The notes under the pieces were generated by a model. The model worked only from the letters and a program-made list of their open reading frames with translations, was not told where the DNA came from and made no database searches. DNA of 64,000 nucleotides from Cucumis sativus (Eukaryota > Streptophyta > Magnoliopsida > Cucurbitales > Cucurbitaceae): positions 10,850,001 to 10,914,000 of the forward strand of contig NC_026657.2 in NCBI RefSeq assembly GCF_000004075.3, in the 5' to 3' direction. Both the position numbers and the translations under genes were made by a program. Positions 1 through 12,074 of the stretch are shown one piece after another (the first letter of the stretch is position 1; each line of letters begins with the position of its first letter).

Positions 1-2677
1 GGAATATGCAACAAATTTTCTGTTGCAACAAGAAATGAAGATGAAAATGAAAGAAAGCAATGCTGACAATGACCAATGGTTGGCTTCTGATTCCTTGAAT
101 GATTCGTCGAGTGACATAGAAATGGCCAGTCTTCTCCTTGGATTATACATTTTTGGGAAGAACCTCATTCAGGTGAAGAAATTTGTTGGAACTAAACAGA
201 TGGGGGATATTCTCTCATTTTATTATGGGAAATTTTACGGATCCGACAAATACCGTAGATGGACAGCATGTCGTAAAGCAAGAGGCAAGAGATGTATATG
301 TGGACAGAAGTTATTTACTGGCTGGAGGCAACAGGAGTTGTCATCTCGCTTGCTTTCCTCATTATCAGAGGAAAAGAAAAATACCGTAGTGGAGGTAGAG
401 TTCAATTTTTACTTCATGCTAGATTATATAACAACCGATCCTCACATTGGCAACCTCATCAATGTAAAAGAGTTCAGAAATTTATAGATTACCCGCAGTG
501 AAACTACCACATGCTTTTGTACATAGTTATTTAGAGTCAGCTGAAGTTGTCCTGCCCACATTTTCCTAAAGAATGCAGAACTAACACCCCGATTTTTCAG
601 CGCAAAGATAGACACATTACATTTCCATGTAGTTTGCTAACTTGAACACTTAGATCCATGTTCCTATCGAAGCAAGACACTATATATTGTTGTTCTTCTT
701 CAGTTTCACTAACATTTTGTATACTCTCAGCCTCAATAACTTATTCACTGTTGTGAAGTATATTGTGCCAATATTTTTTCTTTAACATTTTGACTTATGG
801 TCAAAGAGATTGTTCAGTCGGCGAAGGGCTTTATCTCGATTTTCTATCCTGCATTTATTACCTAATTCCTATCATTAGCGATAGCTGATGCATTTTGTTT
901 CCCTAGATCTCAAGTTTTGATGTATTGACAGGTTTGTAGGGGATTTATTGAGGGTAAAATACTGCTGGAGGAATATGTATTCTCTTTGAAAGCTACAGTT
1001 GGGTTGAATGCCCTTGTAGAGGCCGTTGGAATTGGTAAAGGAAAACAAGATCTTACCAGCACCACCATGGATCCAATTAAGTCTAATCATGCTCATCCTG
1101 CCCGGCCGGAAATACCAGTTGGTAAAGCATGTTCGACACTTACACCTGTTGAAATTGTCAAATTTCTTACTGGAGATTTCAGGTTGAGCAAAGCACGATC
1201 AAGTGATCTCTTTTGGGAAGCTGTTTGGCCTCGTTTGTTAGCAAAAGGGTGGCATTCCGAGCAGGCTAACAATTATGGTAGTACTGTTGGTTTAAAGCAT
1301 GCTTTGGTATTCCTGATCCCTGGTGTGAAAAAATATTGCCGAAGAAAACAAGTTAAGGGAGAACATTACTTTGATTCAGTCAGTGATGTCCTAAATAAGG
1401 TTGCTTCAGACCCTGGGCTTCTTGAACTTGACAATGTTGTAGAAAAACAGTGCAGTGACAAGGAAGAGTGCGAGTTGAGTGGCAAAATAAAACAGGACCA
1501 GGAAGATTTCCCTAGTCAGCAACGTTATTGCTATCTTAAGCCACGAACTCCCGTTCATATTATGGATACAATCAAATTTATGGTTGTTGATACAAGTTTG
1601 GCTGATGGAAGCACATTCAAGATCCGTGAACTACAAAGTTTGCCAGTTGAGATTACAAATAAATATGTTTCCAAAAGTCATTCCGAAGAGGATGAGCAAA
1701 TTTCTTCAGAGATTTCAATGGATGATACTCATTCTGATAATACTATGCATTTTGATAAGGAAGTAAGTGACACTTCCAAAGGCACCAGAATCAGCTTGGA
1801 CAAAAAAGTTTATATTGATGAGGAAACTTGTGTAGGAAATTCTTCAAATAAAGAGTCTTCAAATGATGGCCTAGATGGCCTACATTCTACCAGTATAAGC
1901 ATGGAAGTTCAGGAGGATAAACAATCTTTATTGGACAACACACAACAAAGTGATATTGTTCTGGACCAAATGAGCGAGGGAAAACCCAAATCTGAAATTG
2001 ACTCCACCGATTATACCAAACCAAGTTGGGAATTAAACACTTGCACTGAACAAGTAAGCTGCAATGTAATTAAAATCTTCGCTGATCCTGAACTGAAAGA
2101 GGAGGACAGTTCATCCGATCATTATGATTTAAACCATAATATTCTCCTTCAAGTTGATTCGTCGAAGGAGAATTTGCCTTGGTCTTCTTTATCCAGGAGC
2201 AGTACAATTACTAGTTATGGTGATGTCCTTAATGTTGTTGAAGTTCCACAAAGTAGACATGTACCTCATACTTTTATTGACCTTAATTTGCCTATTCCTC
2301 AAGATTCCGACAGCCATGGAAGCTCCACCACGGAAACAAAAGGACAGAAAAATATACCAAACAAGTGTTCTGAAAGCCTCGACATCTCAGATCGTGACTC
2401 CACCATGATTTCTCGAAGACAAAGTAATCGAAATCGACCTCCAACAACTAGAGCTCTGGAAGCTCATGCTTTAGGACTATTGGATGTAAAACAGAAGCGG
2501 AAGAGTAAGGACGTCTTTCTAGAGGAGAATTGTATTTTGCGACCTTCCCAGCACGCTCATTCAAAGGCGAGACACACGGATAAGTTTGGGAATGGCATTG
2601 TGGATTTCCAACTAGAGGACAGAGAAAGTAATGTCAGCGATGACAATGGTAACATGTTCCATAAGCTGGAAGTTTAA
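1..2677 (+). CDS. ELM2/SANT-type nuclear protein, 3' part (5' end outside window)
   Basis: The coding region is open at the left edge in frame 2. Exons seen are 1-394 and 932-2677, joined in phase 0 over a GT-AG intron (395-931) and ending in TAA; about 712 residues are in view. The first exon holds a SANT-like domain (LLLGLYIFGKNL ... ILSFYYGKFYGSDKYRRW, nt about 128-275). The second exon opens with GKILLEEYVFSLKATVG and then VEAVGIGKGKQDLT, both characteristic of the plant family that includes Arabidopsis At1g09040, At1g09050 and At2g47820. The rest is acidic and Ser-rich. A DLNLP motif (nt 2279-2293) fits an EAR-type repression motif, and a basic KQKRKSK stretch near the C-terminus could be a nuclear signal. 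By family it is probably a chromatin or transcription co-repressor component; the exact role is not known. The apparent ATG-less start at 986 is an internal TTG, not a real start. Confidence 0.88.
395..931 (+). other. Intron of the SANT-type gene
   Basis: The donor is GAG|GTAGAG and the acceptor is TTGACAG|GTTTGT, both in phase 0. Joining them restores the family's conserved EYVFSLKATVGLNALVEA region directly after the SANT block. The intron carries stops in the reading frame and no other coding signal. Confidence 0.8.
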
Positions 2678-4024
2678 CTTAACATTGAAATCTCCATGAC
2701 CTGGTTTCCTAAACTGGTAAAGGTGCCTTAGTGCGTACTTTTGCACGAGAACGAAGGTTACTTTGTAATCATATCCATCTGAAACTAAACTATCAAAGTG
2801 TTATGGTGGAGCAGAAACTCTGATGACTGCCGTCTTCTCTCATCCTCCACGTTCAAGCAGTGTGTTTCACTTCATAACTGTAGCAGTTCTCTGTGGAAAT
2901 TCAGAAACTAAGCTCCTTTACCCTGTGAACTTGAATTAGTTGCTTCTCTTAAATCATTTTTTGCTGCCGAGTTCGATTACTCTTCGATGTTTCTCTTCGG
3001 TCGTTCGAATCTTGGACTCTCCTTGTGTTTTGCACCTGTACAGTGTCCAGTGGTGATAGTAAAACATGTCACATGAGTTATGACTTCATCTTCCCATCCA
3101 CAGAAAGATGGCTGAGCCTTGTGCTATGCTCCATCGGCCCATCTATGGCGAATGTAAATACACACAAAGGTCAGAATCCATAAGGTTGCCGTATCTGTTC
3201 TTTTTCACTGCATACAGATCAAACGGGTAATGTTAGTGTATTTATTTGTCTTTGAAAAACAAAAAGATTAGACAAAGAAACAAACATATATGTGGATTAA
3301 CTTAAACGCAATTACTAATGTGTTAAACTATTAGGATTTCGCATGATTTGAATTGGTTTGTGGTCATATCATTAATCCAGTCCCTGTGCTTAAAAGTCGA
3401 ACTTAGTCCCTACTAGAATTTAGGTAGGAACTCATTGCGATGATTTTATCAAACTAGATGGACTATTTATGACACCGTATCAAACTACGATGATCTAAAT
3501 TCTGGACCAAACTTGTAATTTCACCCAAGTTTGCTGCCCATTTATTCTTTACTAAAATTCTTATTTGTATGATATCTTTGTTAAGTAGTTACAAACTATA
3601 TTTCTTTTAAAAGTTTTACTTAGCCAGTAGTTAGTACTTATACACACACACACATACATAGAGTTTTTGTAATGTTGAAGATTCAGTACGATATGTTTAC
3701 ATTGCATGGTTACCAAATACCAATAAGGCCAAATTTTGGTGAAAGTCTTTGTCATCTCTTAATTCTTTTTTGTTTTGGAATTGGTATCATATATGTTTGT
3801 GAGCACTTAAATACATCTTTTAATTATTGTTATTATTATTGATAACATGCGAGAGAGAAAACTGAACCTCCAGTTTTGTAGTTGATATTACAATCAAGAA
3901 CTATTCTCATCTTGACTTTCCATTCATGAAGACTAATAAGAGATTTACTAATATATTTTGCCAACTACATAATATTTATATCCCTATCTATTATAATTAA
4001 TACTTAGAAGAATATTTGTTTTTT

Positions 4025-4130
4025 ATTTGACAATATATTTGAGGTGGAGAATCGAATCTCACACTTTGAGATTATTGATACAAGTTCATGCTAGTTGAAC
4101 TATGTTCATGTTGACAGACTAGTTGATTCA
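4025..4130 (-). mobile_element. tRNA-derived SINE candidate A
   Basis: Read on the minus strand, the segment has a box A-like sequence TAGTTCAACTAGC (4102-4090) followed about 30 nt later by a box B-like sequence GAGATTCGATTCTC (4060-4047), the spacing expected of an internal RNA polymerase III promoter. There is no acceptor stem or cloverleaf, so it is not a functional tRNA gene. Similar pieces occur at 20.6 kb and 23.95 kb on the same strand. Its ends and target duplication are not clear. Confidence 0.5.
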
Positions 4131-6051
4131 ATTCCTTATAAAAATATTTACTAAATACCAAAACGACATCGTTCTAATTCAACGTATAAAAAAATACATC
4201 AACAATAAGATTGGATAATCTAATTAGATCAATCAAATGAAAATTTTCTACCATTTCCTCAAAATGAGCTTAGGTTATTGCTAATTGACTTGACTTCATC
4301 ATCTCCATAATTATTATACTAAAAAAAGTTTCCCACCACCTTAAAAAAAAAAGCCTTAAAATGGTTGACAACTTATATGTATTTTAGATGGTTCGTTAAC
4401 CAACATGACAAAAATTAAGTTGAATATTTTGTTTAGTTACAATAATTTAATTGGAAGTGATGTACATCACCTCCTACATCTTTATTTGGTTATAGATTTA
4501 ATAACCAAATGGATATAAAGAAATTCAATCTACATATAAAGTTTGTAATTAAGTTTATTACAAACTTTTATAAGTGCTCATGTCTTTTATTATTATTTTT
4601 TAGGGAACTATCGTTACTTTCTATTTTGGTAAAAAGAAATAAACAAATTCTTTCATGTTGTTGAGGTGATAATATTAATGTATATTATTAGCTGTGAATG
4701 GAATTCGTTCTCAGAAGCTTCCAATCAAATGTTATTTCATACAATATCTCTAAATTATTTCTTTATTATAATGTTTCTTTTCCCTTTTGAAGGTTTCCAA
4801 TGTCAACACTTTTCCTTTACAAAGAAAAGAAAAACTTGAATGTGACTTAGGAGTTGTCTATTTTTTACATGTTAATAAAATGTTCGATAAATGTCACGTG
4901 ATAAATTTTACGTTTTTCTATAAATATTATAACGTTTTTTGGATAAGTAAATCAATTTTAAACTTATGCTTTATAACACACTTTAATTTAGTCATTTATC
5001 AACCTAACGGACAGTTTAATAAATATAAATATAGTGATATCTTTTTTAAAAAGAAAATTTATTTTAAAATTAATAATATTTTGTAAATATTTGTTATATT
5101 TAAAAGTAACCTTTAAAAAATTAGAAAAAGGTTTAGTTGGAAAAATTTGATGAGAGGGAAAGTTTATGAGTATTTAAATAATAATATGCTTTAGTTTATT
5201 GCAAAGTTAAAAATTTTATAGTATAGATTTGTACATTTTTATATGATAATTGTATGTTTATTTAGTTGAGATTTTATTGGTATGAATCATAATTAATCAT
5301 AAGGACTTAGGTGGGAGGGAGGACCAATTCTTTTTTGACATCTCAATAACTATGTTTCAAAAATTCCAATCTATTTCATTTCATATTTCCTTTTAGAATT
5401 TATTGCATTTTCTTTTATTTTCTTTCTTCTTCATTTTTTTAAAAAAAAATCAAATTAAAGAGGTAACCACACCCATATTTATATTCAAAGAGATTTATCA
5501 TAATAGATTAAAAGAATCCCTTTTCTTCTTTCATTTGTCAATTATCGTCAAATTTTTATCAATTAAATTAGGCTTTCGTTCAATATTATGAAATTGAAAT
5601 GCTTGTTGAGCCAAAATCCTTTAATTACACTTTCACCGATCATGATAATAACGACATTTACCTAATTTTAATTAAAACCTACTCATCCATTTACTAAGAT
5701 AGACCAGACCAATAAAGGAAAAGAGTCAACAAAAATAAAAAGAGAGAAAAATAAATAGGCAAACAAATTATAGGACAATTACACCTAATATTATCATTTT
5801 TCTTTTTCTAAATTTATTAATCTTTACCAAATATTATATAAAATCTTACCAGTTTATCTTAGTAAATCTCTAAGAAATAAATATGGATTCAATTATATTT
5901 TTTGTTAGTAACCAAGTTCTAAAAACAAAATAAGTTTTTAAAACATAGTTTTTTAGTTTTCAAATTTTAATTTGACTTTTTAAAATTATTTGTAAAATCA
6001 AAATTGGGAGTAGAAGTTGTGTTTACAGGGATTCAAAAATTTCTTTCTAAT

Positions 6052-6128
6052 GGTTAGGGAGAAATTGAAGTTTGTAAAGAACACATTAGGGAATTAAAAT
6101 TAGGTTAGGGAGAAATTGAAGTTTGTAA
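6052..6128 (+). repeat. Exact 26-bp direct repeat, 51-bp period
   Basis: The 26-mer starting GGTTAGGGAGAAATTGAAG occurs at 6052-6077 and again, identical, at 6103-6128. It lies about 265-340 nt upstream of the SRC2 start codon, just before the DRE core. Identity without drift implies a recent duplication. Confidence 0.85.
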
Positions 6129-6159
6129 TTTATCTAAACCCAAATAAAAATGAAAAGAA

Positions 6160-6165
6160 ACCGAC
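6160..6165 (+). promoter_or_regulatory. DRE/CRT core (ACCGAC) upstream of SRC2
   Basis: ACCGAC lies 227 nt before the SRC2 ATG, inside the context GAAACCGACCGG. This hexamer is the core recognised by CBF/DREB factors in cold and drought responses. SRC2 was first described as a cold-regulated gene, so the placement is meaningful, though a hexamer can occur by chance. Confidence 0.5.
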
Positions 6166-6217
6166 CGGTGTGGGAATTTCCGAGAACCATCCGGAGAATG
6201 AATAAACCGGTTCATCA

Positions 6218-6223
6218 TTGACC
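6218..6223 (+). promoter_or_regulatory. W-box (TTGACC) upstream of SRC2
   Basis: TTGACC matches the WRKY-binding W-box core. It lies just upstream of the probable TATA box (6233-6241, CATATATAT), about 170 nt before the start codon. Confidence 0.35.
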
Positions 6224-6232
6224 TAAGAATCT

Positions 6233-6241
6233 TCATATATA
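6233..6241 (+). promoter_or_regulatory. Probable TATA box of SRC2
   Basis: CATATATATTATT at this position is the only TATA-like run at a suitable distance (about 155 nt) upstream of the SRC2 start codon. It is followed by a CT-rich leader typical of plant 5' UTRs. Confidence 0.5.
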
Positions 6242-6391
6242 TTATTCATACCTTCCTGTGAAGAAACCCAAATTATAATCTAAACCTGACTCTGCCACGT
6301 CTCTCCGCTCATCTCTCTCAACCTCCCGATTCTCCGACCTTTGATTCTCTTTCTTTTTCCCTTCCCAATTTAAGAAAAAATATCTCCCAAT

Positions 6392-7465
6392 ATGGAAAGA
6401 TCTATGGAGATCAAGGTCGTATCCGCCAGGGATCTCAACAACGTCAATCTCCTCATGAAAATGGACGTTTACGTCCTCGTCAAACTCCTCGTCACCGACA
6501 TCTCCGGTAAATCCAAGCCTAAATCCGCACAGAAATTCATGACTCCTGTCGATAAGGAAGGCGGAAGTAACCCAATTTGGAATTTCTCCGTTAAATTTTC
6601 TGTTGATGAAGCCGCCGTTAGGGCAAACTGTCTTACCCTCGTTTTTAAACTCCGATGCCAACGGAATCTCGGCGATAGAGATATCGGCGAGGTCTATGTT
6701 CCGGTAAAAGAGCTTCTAGATTCCGCCGGCGAGGGTAAAGGCGATTTGATGCAACATCTTAGCTATCAGGTGAGAAAACCGTCCGGAAGTCCCCAGGGAG
6801 TCCTGAATTTCGCTTTTCGATTTGGGGAAAATTCCAACTCCGGACCGGTTAAACCGGATCAGATTCATTCTCACAACCCGGTTCCCACCTACCCGCCGCT
6901 GGAACCGAGTCCGGTCGCCGTCTCTCACGGTGGGGGTTATCCTCCGCTACCGGAGCCGAGTCTCGTCGCCATCTCTCACGGTGTGGCTTATCCACCGCCA
7001 CCGTCTCTTCCTCCGCAGCCAGAAGTTCATTCTCAGCCTTCGAATTTGTATCCGGTCCTCCCTCCGAAATTGGCGGAACCGGAGATTGTATTTACTGCAT
7101 ACCCGCCGCCGCAGCCGGCGGCTGTATATAGCGTGTACCCTCCCTGTACGTCATACCACTCATACGCGCCGGCCCCGACATACAGCGCGTACGCGCCAGC
7201 ACCGACTCAACAACCAGGGTACGGATACAATCATGTACCGCCGCCACCAACGACAGCGACGTATGGGTACCCACCGCCACCAACCTACGTATATCCGCCG
7301 CCACCGTCGTATTACCCACCTCCGATGCAGAATAAGAAAAGCAACATGGGGTTAGGATTGGGAGCTGGGTTGGTGGGTGGAATGTTGGGAGGGCTTTTGA
7401 TCGGAGATATGGTGTCGGACGCCGCGGACGGTGGATTTGGTGATTCTGGTGGATTTGACTTCTGA
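6392..7465 (+). CDS. SRC2: SRC2-like C2-domain protein
   Basis: This intronless gene encodes 357 residues. An N-terminal C2 domain (about residues 5-143, starting MEIKVVSARDLNNVNLL) is followed by a Pro/Tyr-rich region (about 150-315, with runs such as YPPPPSYYPPP). The C-terminus is a Gly-rich hydrophobic segment (GLGLGAGLVGGMLGGLLIGD) ending in a GFGDSGGFDF tail, the family signature of plant SRC2 proteins. Residues around 170-202 contain an internal duplication (EPSPVAVSHG / EPSLVAISHG). SRC2 proteins are membrane-associated, moving from ER to vacuole, and have been linked to cold response and Ca2+-dependent stimulation of NADPH oxidase; this is family knowledge. The start at 6392 is preferred, with a second in-frame ATG four codons later. 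It is somewhat longer than Arabidopsis SRC2 because of the Pro/Tyr region. Upstream it has a DRE core, a W-box and a TATA box. Confidence 0.94.
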   Translation: MERSMEIKVVSARDLNNVNLLMKMDVYVLVKLLVTDISGKSKPKSAQKFMTPVDKEGGSNPIWNFSVKFSVDEAAVRANCLTLVFKLRCQRNLGDRDIGEVYVPVKELLDSAGEGKGDLMQHLSYQVRKPSGSPQGVLNFAFRFGENSNSGPVKPDQIHSHNPVPTYPPLEPSPVAVSHGGGYPPLPEPSLVAISHGVAYPPPPSLPPQPEVHSQPSNLYPVLPPKLAEPEIVFTAYPPPQPAAVYSVYPPCTSYHSYAPAPTYSAYAPAPTQQPGYGYNHVPPPPTTATYGYPPPPTYVYPPPPSYYPPPMQNKKSNMGLGLGAGLVGGMLGGLLIGDMVSDAADGGFGDSGGFDF

Positions 7466-10400
7466 TTGAAACGATGCCGTTCTGCGTATTTGTTTTGTAT
7501 CTCCCCCAAGAGTTGGTTACCGTTTTGGTTTGTGCAAAATTCAACCTTCTTTCACCTTTTCTTTTTCTTTCCTTTTTTTTTGTATATGATGAACATTATT
7601 TCTTTTATTATTTTGTTTTGTTTATGTTTCTTCTAAAGGTAAATTTTTATTTTTCTTTCTATTAGAATGGTTGGTTGTGAATTAGCATTGGTGATTTGAT
7701 TGGAACAACAACAACACTCTTTTTCTACCCCTCGATTTGATTGGTACAAAATCCAAGAGTTGAATTAAGGTGGAGAATTTTAACACATAATCACACTCTT
7801 TTTGTTTAATACCTTTTTTTATAATCTAATTTTGTGTCTTAACATACTTCTAATAAATTTTACGTTTTACTTGGGTTATGAATTAAAAATGATAATATCT
7901 TAACTAAGTTATATTTAAATTGACAATAAATAAAGAACTGTTCATGAACCCTAAGCTATAAGAAAAATAATAAAAACAAAAGAGTGAACTAAGTTGATGA
8001 AAGAACTATCAAAATTCAAATTAGTCAAACATATATACACTCTTAGAAGACAACATACATAGAGAAATTTTAAAAAGAAAAGAAGATGATTTTCTTTTTC
8101 TTTATTATTATTATTTGTGGTGACATAAGGAAGAAGTAATGGTTGAATATGAGGCTTGAGGAAGAATTTTGAAGGCATAAGAAGGAATACAATATCTTGA
8201 AGAACTCATGTGTTTGACTTATTAAACTATCTATTCTAACCTAATAGCTTTAGTATATGTGAATATTTCGTTACTAAATTTTTATGTTAGTAAATATCAG
8301 TGAGTCTCGTCTTAATATGGCATACAAAAAAGTATATAATATGTTGACATAACACGTAATAAATAGATAAAGACTAAAAATAAAAACGTTTCAAATGTGG
8401 TGATTGTCTAATTTATATGTAGATTGAGTAATTAAGAAGACATTGTTCTTCTTACCATTGAAATGTAAAAGAAAGATAAAAATAATTTTTTGTCTTAGAT
8501 TTTAGATACAGTTTCTATTTTCGGTTTGAAACGTTTCATGTTTAGCAACCATGGTTCAAATTGCATTATGAATTCAATAGGTACATTTTTAAAATGCTAT
8601 AATTTTATCTTTCAATTTTGAGTTGTTTTCAATTTAATTTATAAATCGAGGTTTTGAGTTTTATACTTTTAACTCTAAACGACGTTCACTCTCAACTTTT
8701 AACATTAATATCAAGTAATTAATTTAGAGTTACTAGTAATTAAGTTTCCTTGTTTCTTTTCGTCACTATTAAAATTAGGTTTAAAATCTCACGTCATATT
8801 TATTTGAAATTAATTAATAGACATTAATGACAAATTTTAAATTGTATTTAGTAAAAAGCGATTAAAATTGAAAGTATAAATTTTTTACCAATTTAAAACA
8901 AGACTCAAATTTGTAATGTGACAACTTTCTTTTTTGGAAAAAAAAACTATTTCGTAGAGTGACAAAAGTTTTACATTAACGACAAATAGAGACTAAAATA
9001 TAACAAAATACACGTTTAGGGATCAATGTACGAATTTAATCGTATTGTTATTATTATTTTCCACGAGGTCATTAAATAATTTTTTAGAATTGAAGACTCA
9101 AGAATGGAAATACCATTCATTGACTAAAGTTATTTGAAAAGTATATTAAAGAAAGCTATTAAAAATAATTAGACATATCTTGCATAATTATTATTTTGAT
9201 GTAAAATATGTTATAAATAGCAAACAAAAATATTTACCAAAATAGTTTTAATATTTTACATTTTTTAAAAAATACCCGGAAAACGTTTTTTAAAAATATA
9301 TTTGAACAACTATTTCAAGAACATATTTGCATTGTTGTAACGCAATTGTAATGTATAACACTTTTACCGCTGATAATAATCAAACATATGATTTTTTTTA
9401 AAGAATTATAAATATATAAAAAATTATATTGACGATAGACTCTACCATTAATAGGCTCTAGTTAGCGATGAATAATTTTTTTGAGTTTGATCTAAATTTT
9501 GCCATATTTGATATTCTTTTTAAAAATTATATAATTATAATATATCTAAAAAAAATTGAGTGTTATTATTACATTTGTATTTGTCTTGTTGCTTTAATTT
9601 ATTCGAGTATGTTTGGGTTGAAATTCATATCTCTCTTTATACGCACATGTAAATACTTTTACTTCTAAATTAAAACTATAATGCATTTGTTAAACAATTT
9701 TTTAAAAAAAATGTTCAACTCAATTTCAACCGTGATTTTTAAACCTCTAATATAGTGAAAATTCTCCTTTCGTAACTCTTTTTAATGTCTTAAAATTAAA
9801 ATTATCTCACAAAAGTTAAAATCTAAAACCGTAAAAATAAAAATAGTTATCAAGCTAATAGTTTATCACCATATACTTAATAAATTGTTCTAATATAACG
9901 ACTACAAAATGAAAACTTGAACATTTAATCTCTAAAATAGGTTATATTAATTACCGTTGAACTATACTCACTTTAACAATATATTAATAATTTTAATATT
10001 GTTTTTAGGTAAAATTTTATAAAAAATATTTTTAATTCCAAATATTTAGATACACAATTATATTTTGTTTTTATCATAGTAAAATAGAAACTAAATTATA
10101 TATTTTAGTGATTTCAAATGTTAGAAGAGAAAAACAAAGTTAATAAAATGGGAAAGAAGAATAAATAAGAAAGACCCTTCGCGAATTTAAATCCATAAAT
10201 TTATTTCGTTCATTTGACGCAACTCTAAAGTTTGATTTGATTTGAATACTAATTAACGATGATGTTGATATCTATAACATTCTCAATCGTGCATCTCTAA
10301 TTAATAATGACATTACTTCTAACCAAAATTTTAATTAAATTTTAGGGTTAATTTTTAATTAGTTAGACCTCCATGTCATGATAAAAATATTAAATCTTTT

Positions 10401-11871
10401 CTTCTTCAAAGATTATTTTCTTTTTTAAAAGAATTTGTTGAAATTTACATGGAGTAGGTGAAAATTTTAAAAGCAAAGAAGACTTGGGAAAGGAAAAGGA
10501 AAGTCGTGTAATATAAATTTATAATAAGACCAATCGACACCTTAATTAATTTATGTTAACATAAACGAATAACTCAAATGTCATGAAACTTAGCTTATCA
10601 TTAATATCTATTATCGAGTTAAAAAAAGTGTCCATATCAACCCGTTGACAAATATACTCAAAATAAAATAATAGTTATTTTGTATAAGATATTTTAAGTC
10701 TTGAAATAAGTTTTATATCTCAAATTAGTTTAAAATAATTACAGCAACAAATAAGTTTATACGAATTAAATAAATACTTTGTCGAATTTCTTCGATAAAA
10801 TATTAAATTTTTTAAGTTTTTAAGGAGTGACATCAGAAAATAAATTTTGTTTAAAAGAATATATTTAATTTTTTTATAAAAAATATTTGAAGTCCACTTT
10901 TATGGTATAAAACAATAGTTATCAAATTTATAGTTACTACGAATAACAAATAATTTTGCCTAAATTACGGAAATTATTAGTGATTTTCATTTTTAAAAAA
11001 CCACAATTCACTTTCTAAAATTGATTGATGTTTCATAAAACTTTCAAAATTACCACTTAAACAACGGTTTATTAAAATGTTGAACGAAAGTTGAGATTTG
11101 AAATAATGGGATGACATTCCAAAGTGAAAATTTTAGTTAATTTTAATGGTTTTGAATTACAAGAAAAAAAAGTAACATTTTGCATAAATAAGAGTATTTC
11201 TAATTTAATTTCTTTTAAAACGTAGTCTAAAACGTTTTCATTCTTTAATCTATACGAACTTTTCTAATATATATATTAGGTACACGATTTGATAATTGGA
11301 GATAGGAATAGAAAAAGTTTAGAATATATTTAAAGTACAAGTAGGAGTCGGGAGAAATAAGAAAGGAAACACATGCACAAATTTACAGCTATTAATAAAG
11401 TTTCTTACTATATAATGTGATAGTATGTTTGTAAGATCTTTTTGCTTTTAATGATTCATTGTAGTTTTGTTGACTTTCAATCTTGCTTTGGGGACTTTGG
11501 AGAATTGGCATAAGAGCTTGACCAATGAAAAATAACGACCAACTATATGAACAAAAAAGTGAAGATTTAAAAGTTAATCGTTAAAGATTCTAATGCTTTC
11601 TTAAATTGTCCAGAAGTAAGTTTGTTTAGAGGATATTGACATGATCATAATTGACATAACAATTGAATCTCAACATTTATAAAGATGCTAAAATTTGAAA
11701 CTCAAGCTTATAATAATAATAAAAGTTTGATTTACAAATAATAGGAACGAATCACTAAACTTATATAATCATTAAAATTTATACAATTAAGGTTAAACTT
11801 AATTTTATAATTTGAGAAAGTTGAAATTGATTTTGAAAGTTTAAAACTATAATTATAGTTGTGTATGTGTG

Positions 11872-11894
11872 TTTTTTTTTTTTTTTTTTTTTTT
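11872..11894 (+). repeat. Poly-T run, 23 nt
   Basis: An uninterrupted run of T about 180 nt upstream of the NIP7 start codon. Read on the minus strand it is a poly-A tract, which could be the tail of an old retroposed element; the neighbouring sequence is repeat-like. Confidence 0.8.
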
Positions 11895-12011
11895 GCATTT
11901 TGATCCTTTTCTAAAAGAAAATAATAATTGATTTTAGAATTTAGTCCCCAATTTGATAAAATTCACAAATCCTCCCTTCAAGTTGTGAAAGATATTTACA
12001 TATAAAGTCAT

Positions 12012-12020
12012 AAACCCTAA
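12012..12020 (+). promoter_or_regulatory. Telo-box (AAACCCTAA) of NIP7
   Basis: AAACCCTAA lies 55 nt before the NIP7 ATG, probably at or near the transcription start. Telo-boxes are common in promoters of plant genes for ribosomal proteins and ribosome biogenesis, which is the class this gene belongs to. Confidence 0.7.
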
Positions 12021-12074
12021 AACCTACAAAATTCTCCGCGTCACCGCTCACGCCTTCTTCTCCGATCGGCGACG

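Larger units (their letters stand above)
2678..6391. other. 3' UTR and intergenic DNA before SRC2
   Basis: Roughly 2678-3250 is less AT-rich and reads like the 3' UTR of the SANT-type gene. After that the sequence is AT-rich with no credible gene. A stretch at about 3340-3520 has the phrasing (repeated 'agtccct' blocks in both orientations) of a decayed dispersed repeat. A tRNA-like SINE candidate lies at about 4025-4130. The SRC2 promoter occupies the last 300 nt. Confidence 0.6.
7466..12074. other. Intergenic DNA between SRC2 and NIP7
   Basis: After about 200 nt of probable SRC2 3' UTR the region is very AT-rich, and all open frames are short and low-complexity. Stretches at about 8580-9020 and 11900-11990 carry scattered 'tttagtcccc' type phrases typical of decayed dispersed repeats. 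A run of 23 T lies at 11872-11894. No RNA gene or credible coding region was seen. Confidence 0.6.

Noticed and set aside
7092-7544. Open frame of 150 codons on the minus strand inside SRC2
   Set aside because: It is the shadow of the Pro/Tyr-rich coding sequence; composition is skewed and resembles no protein.
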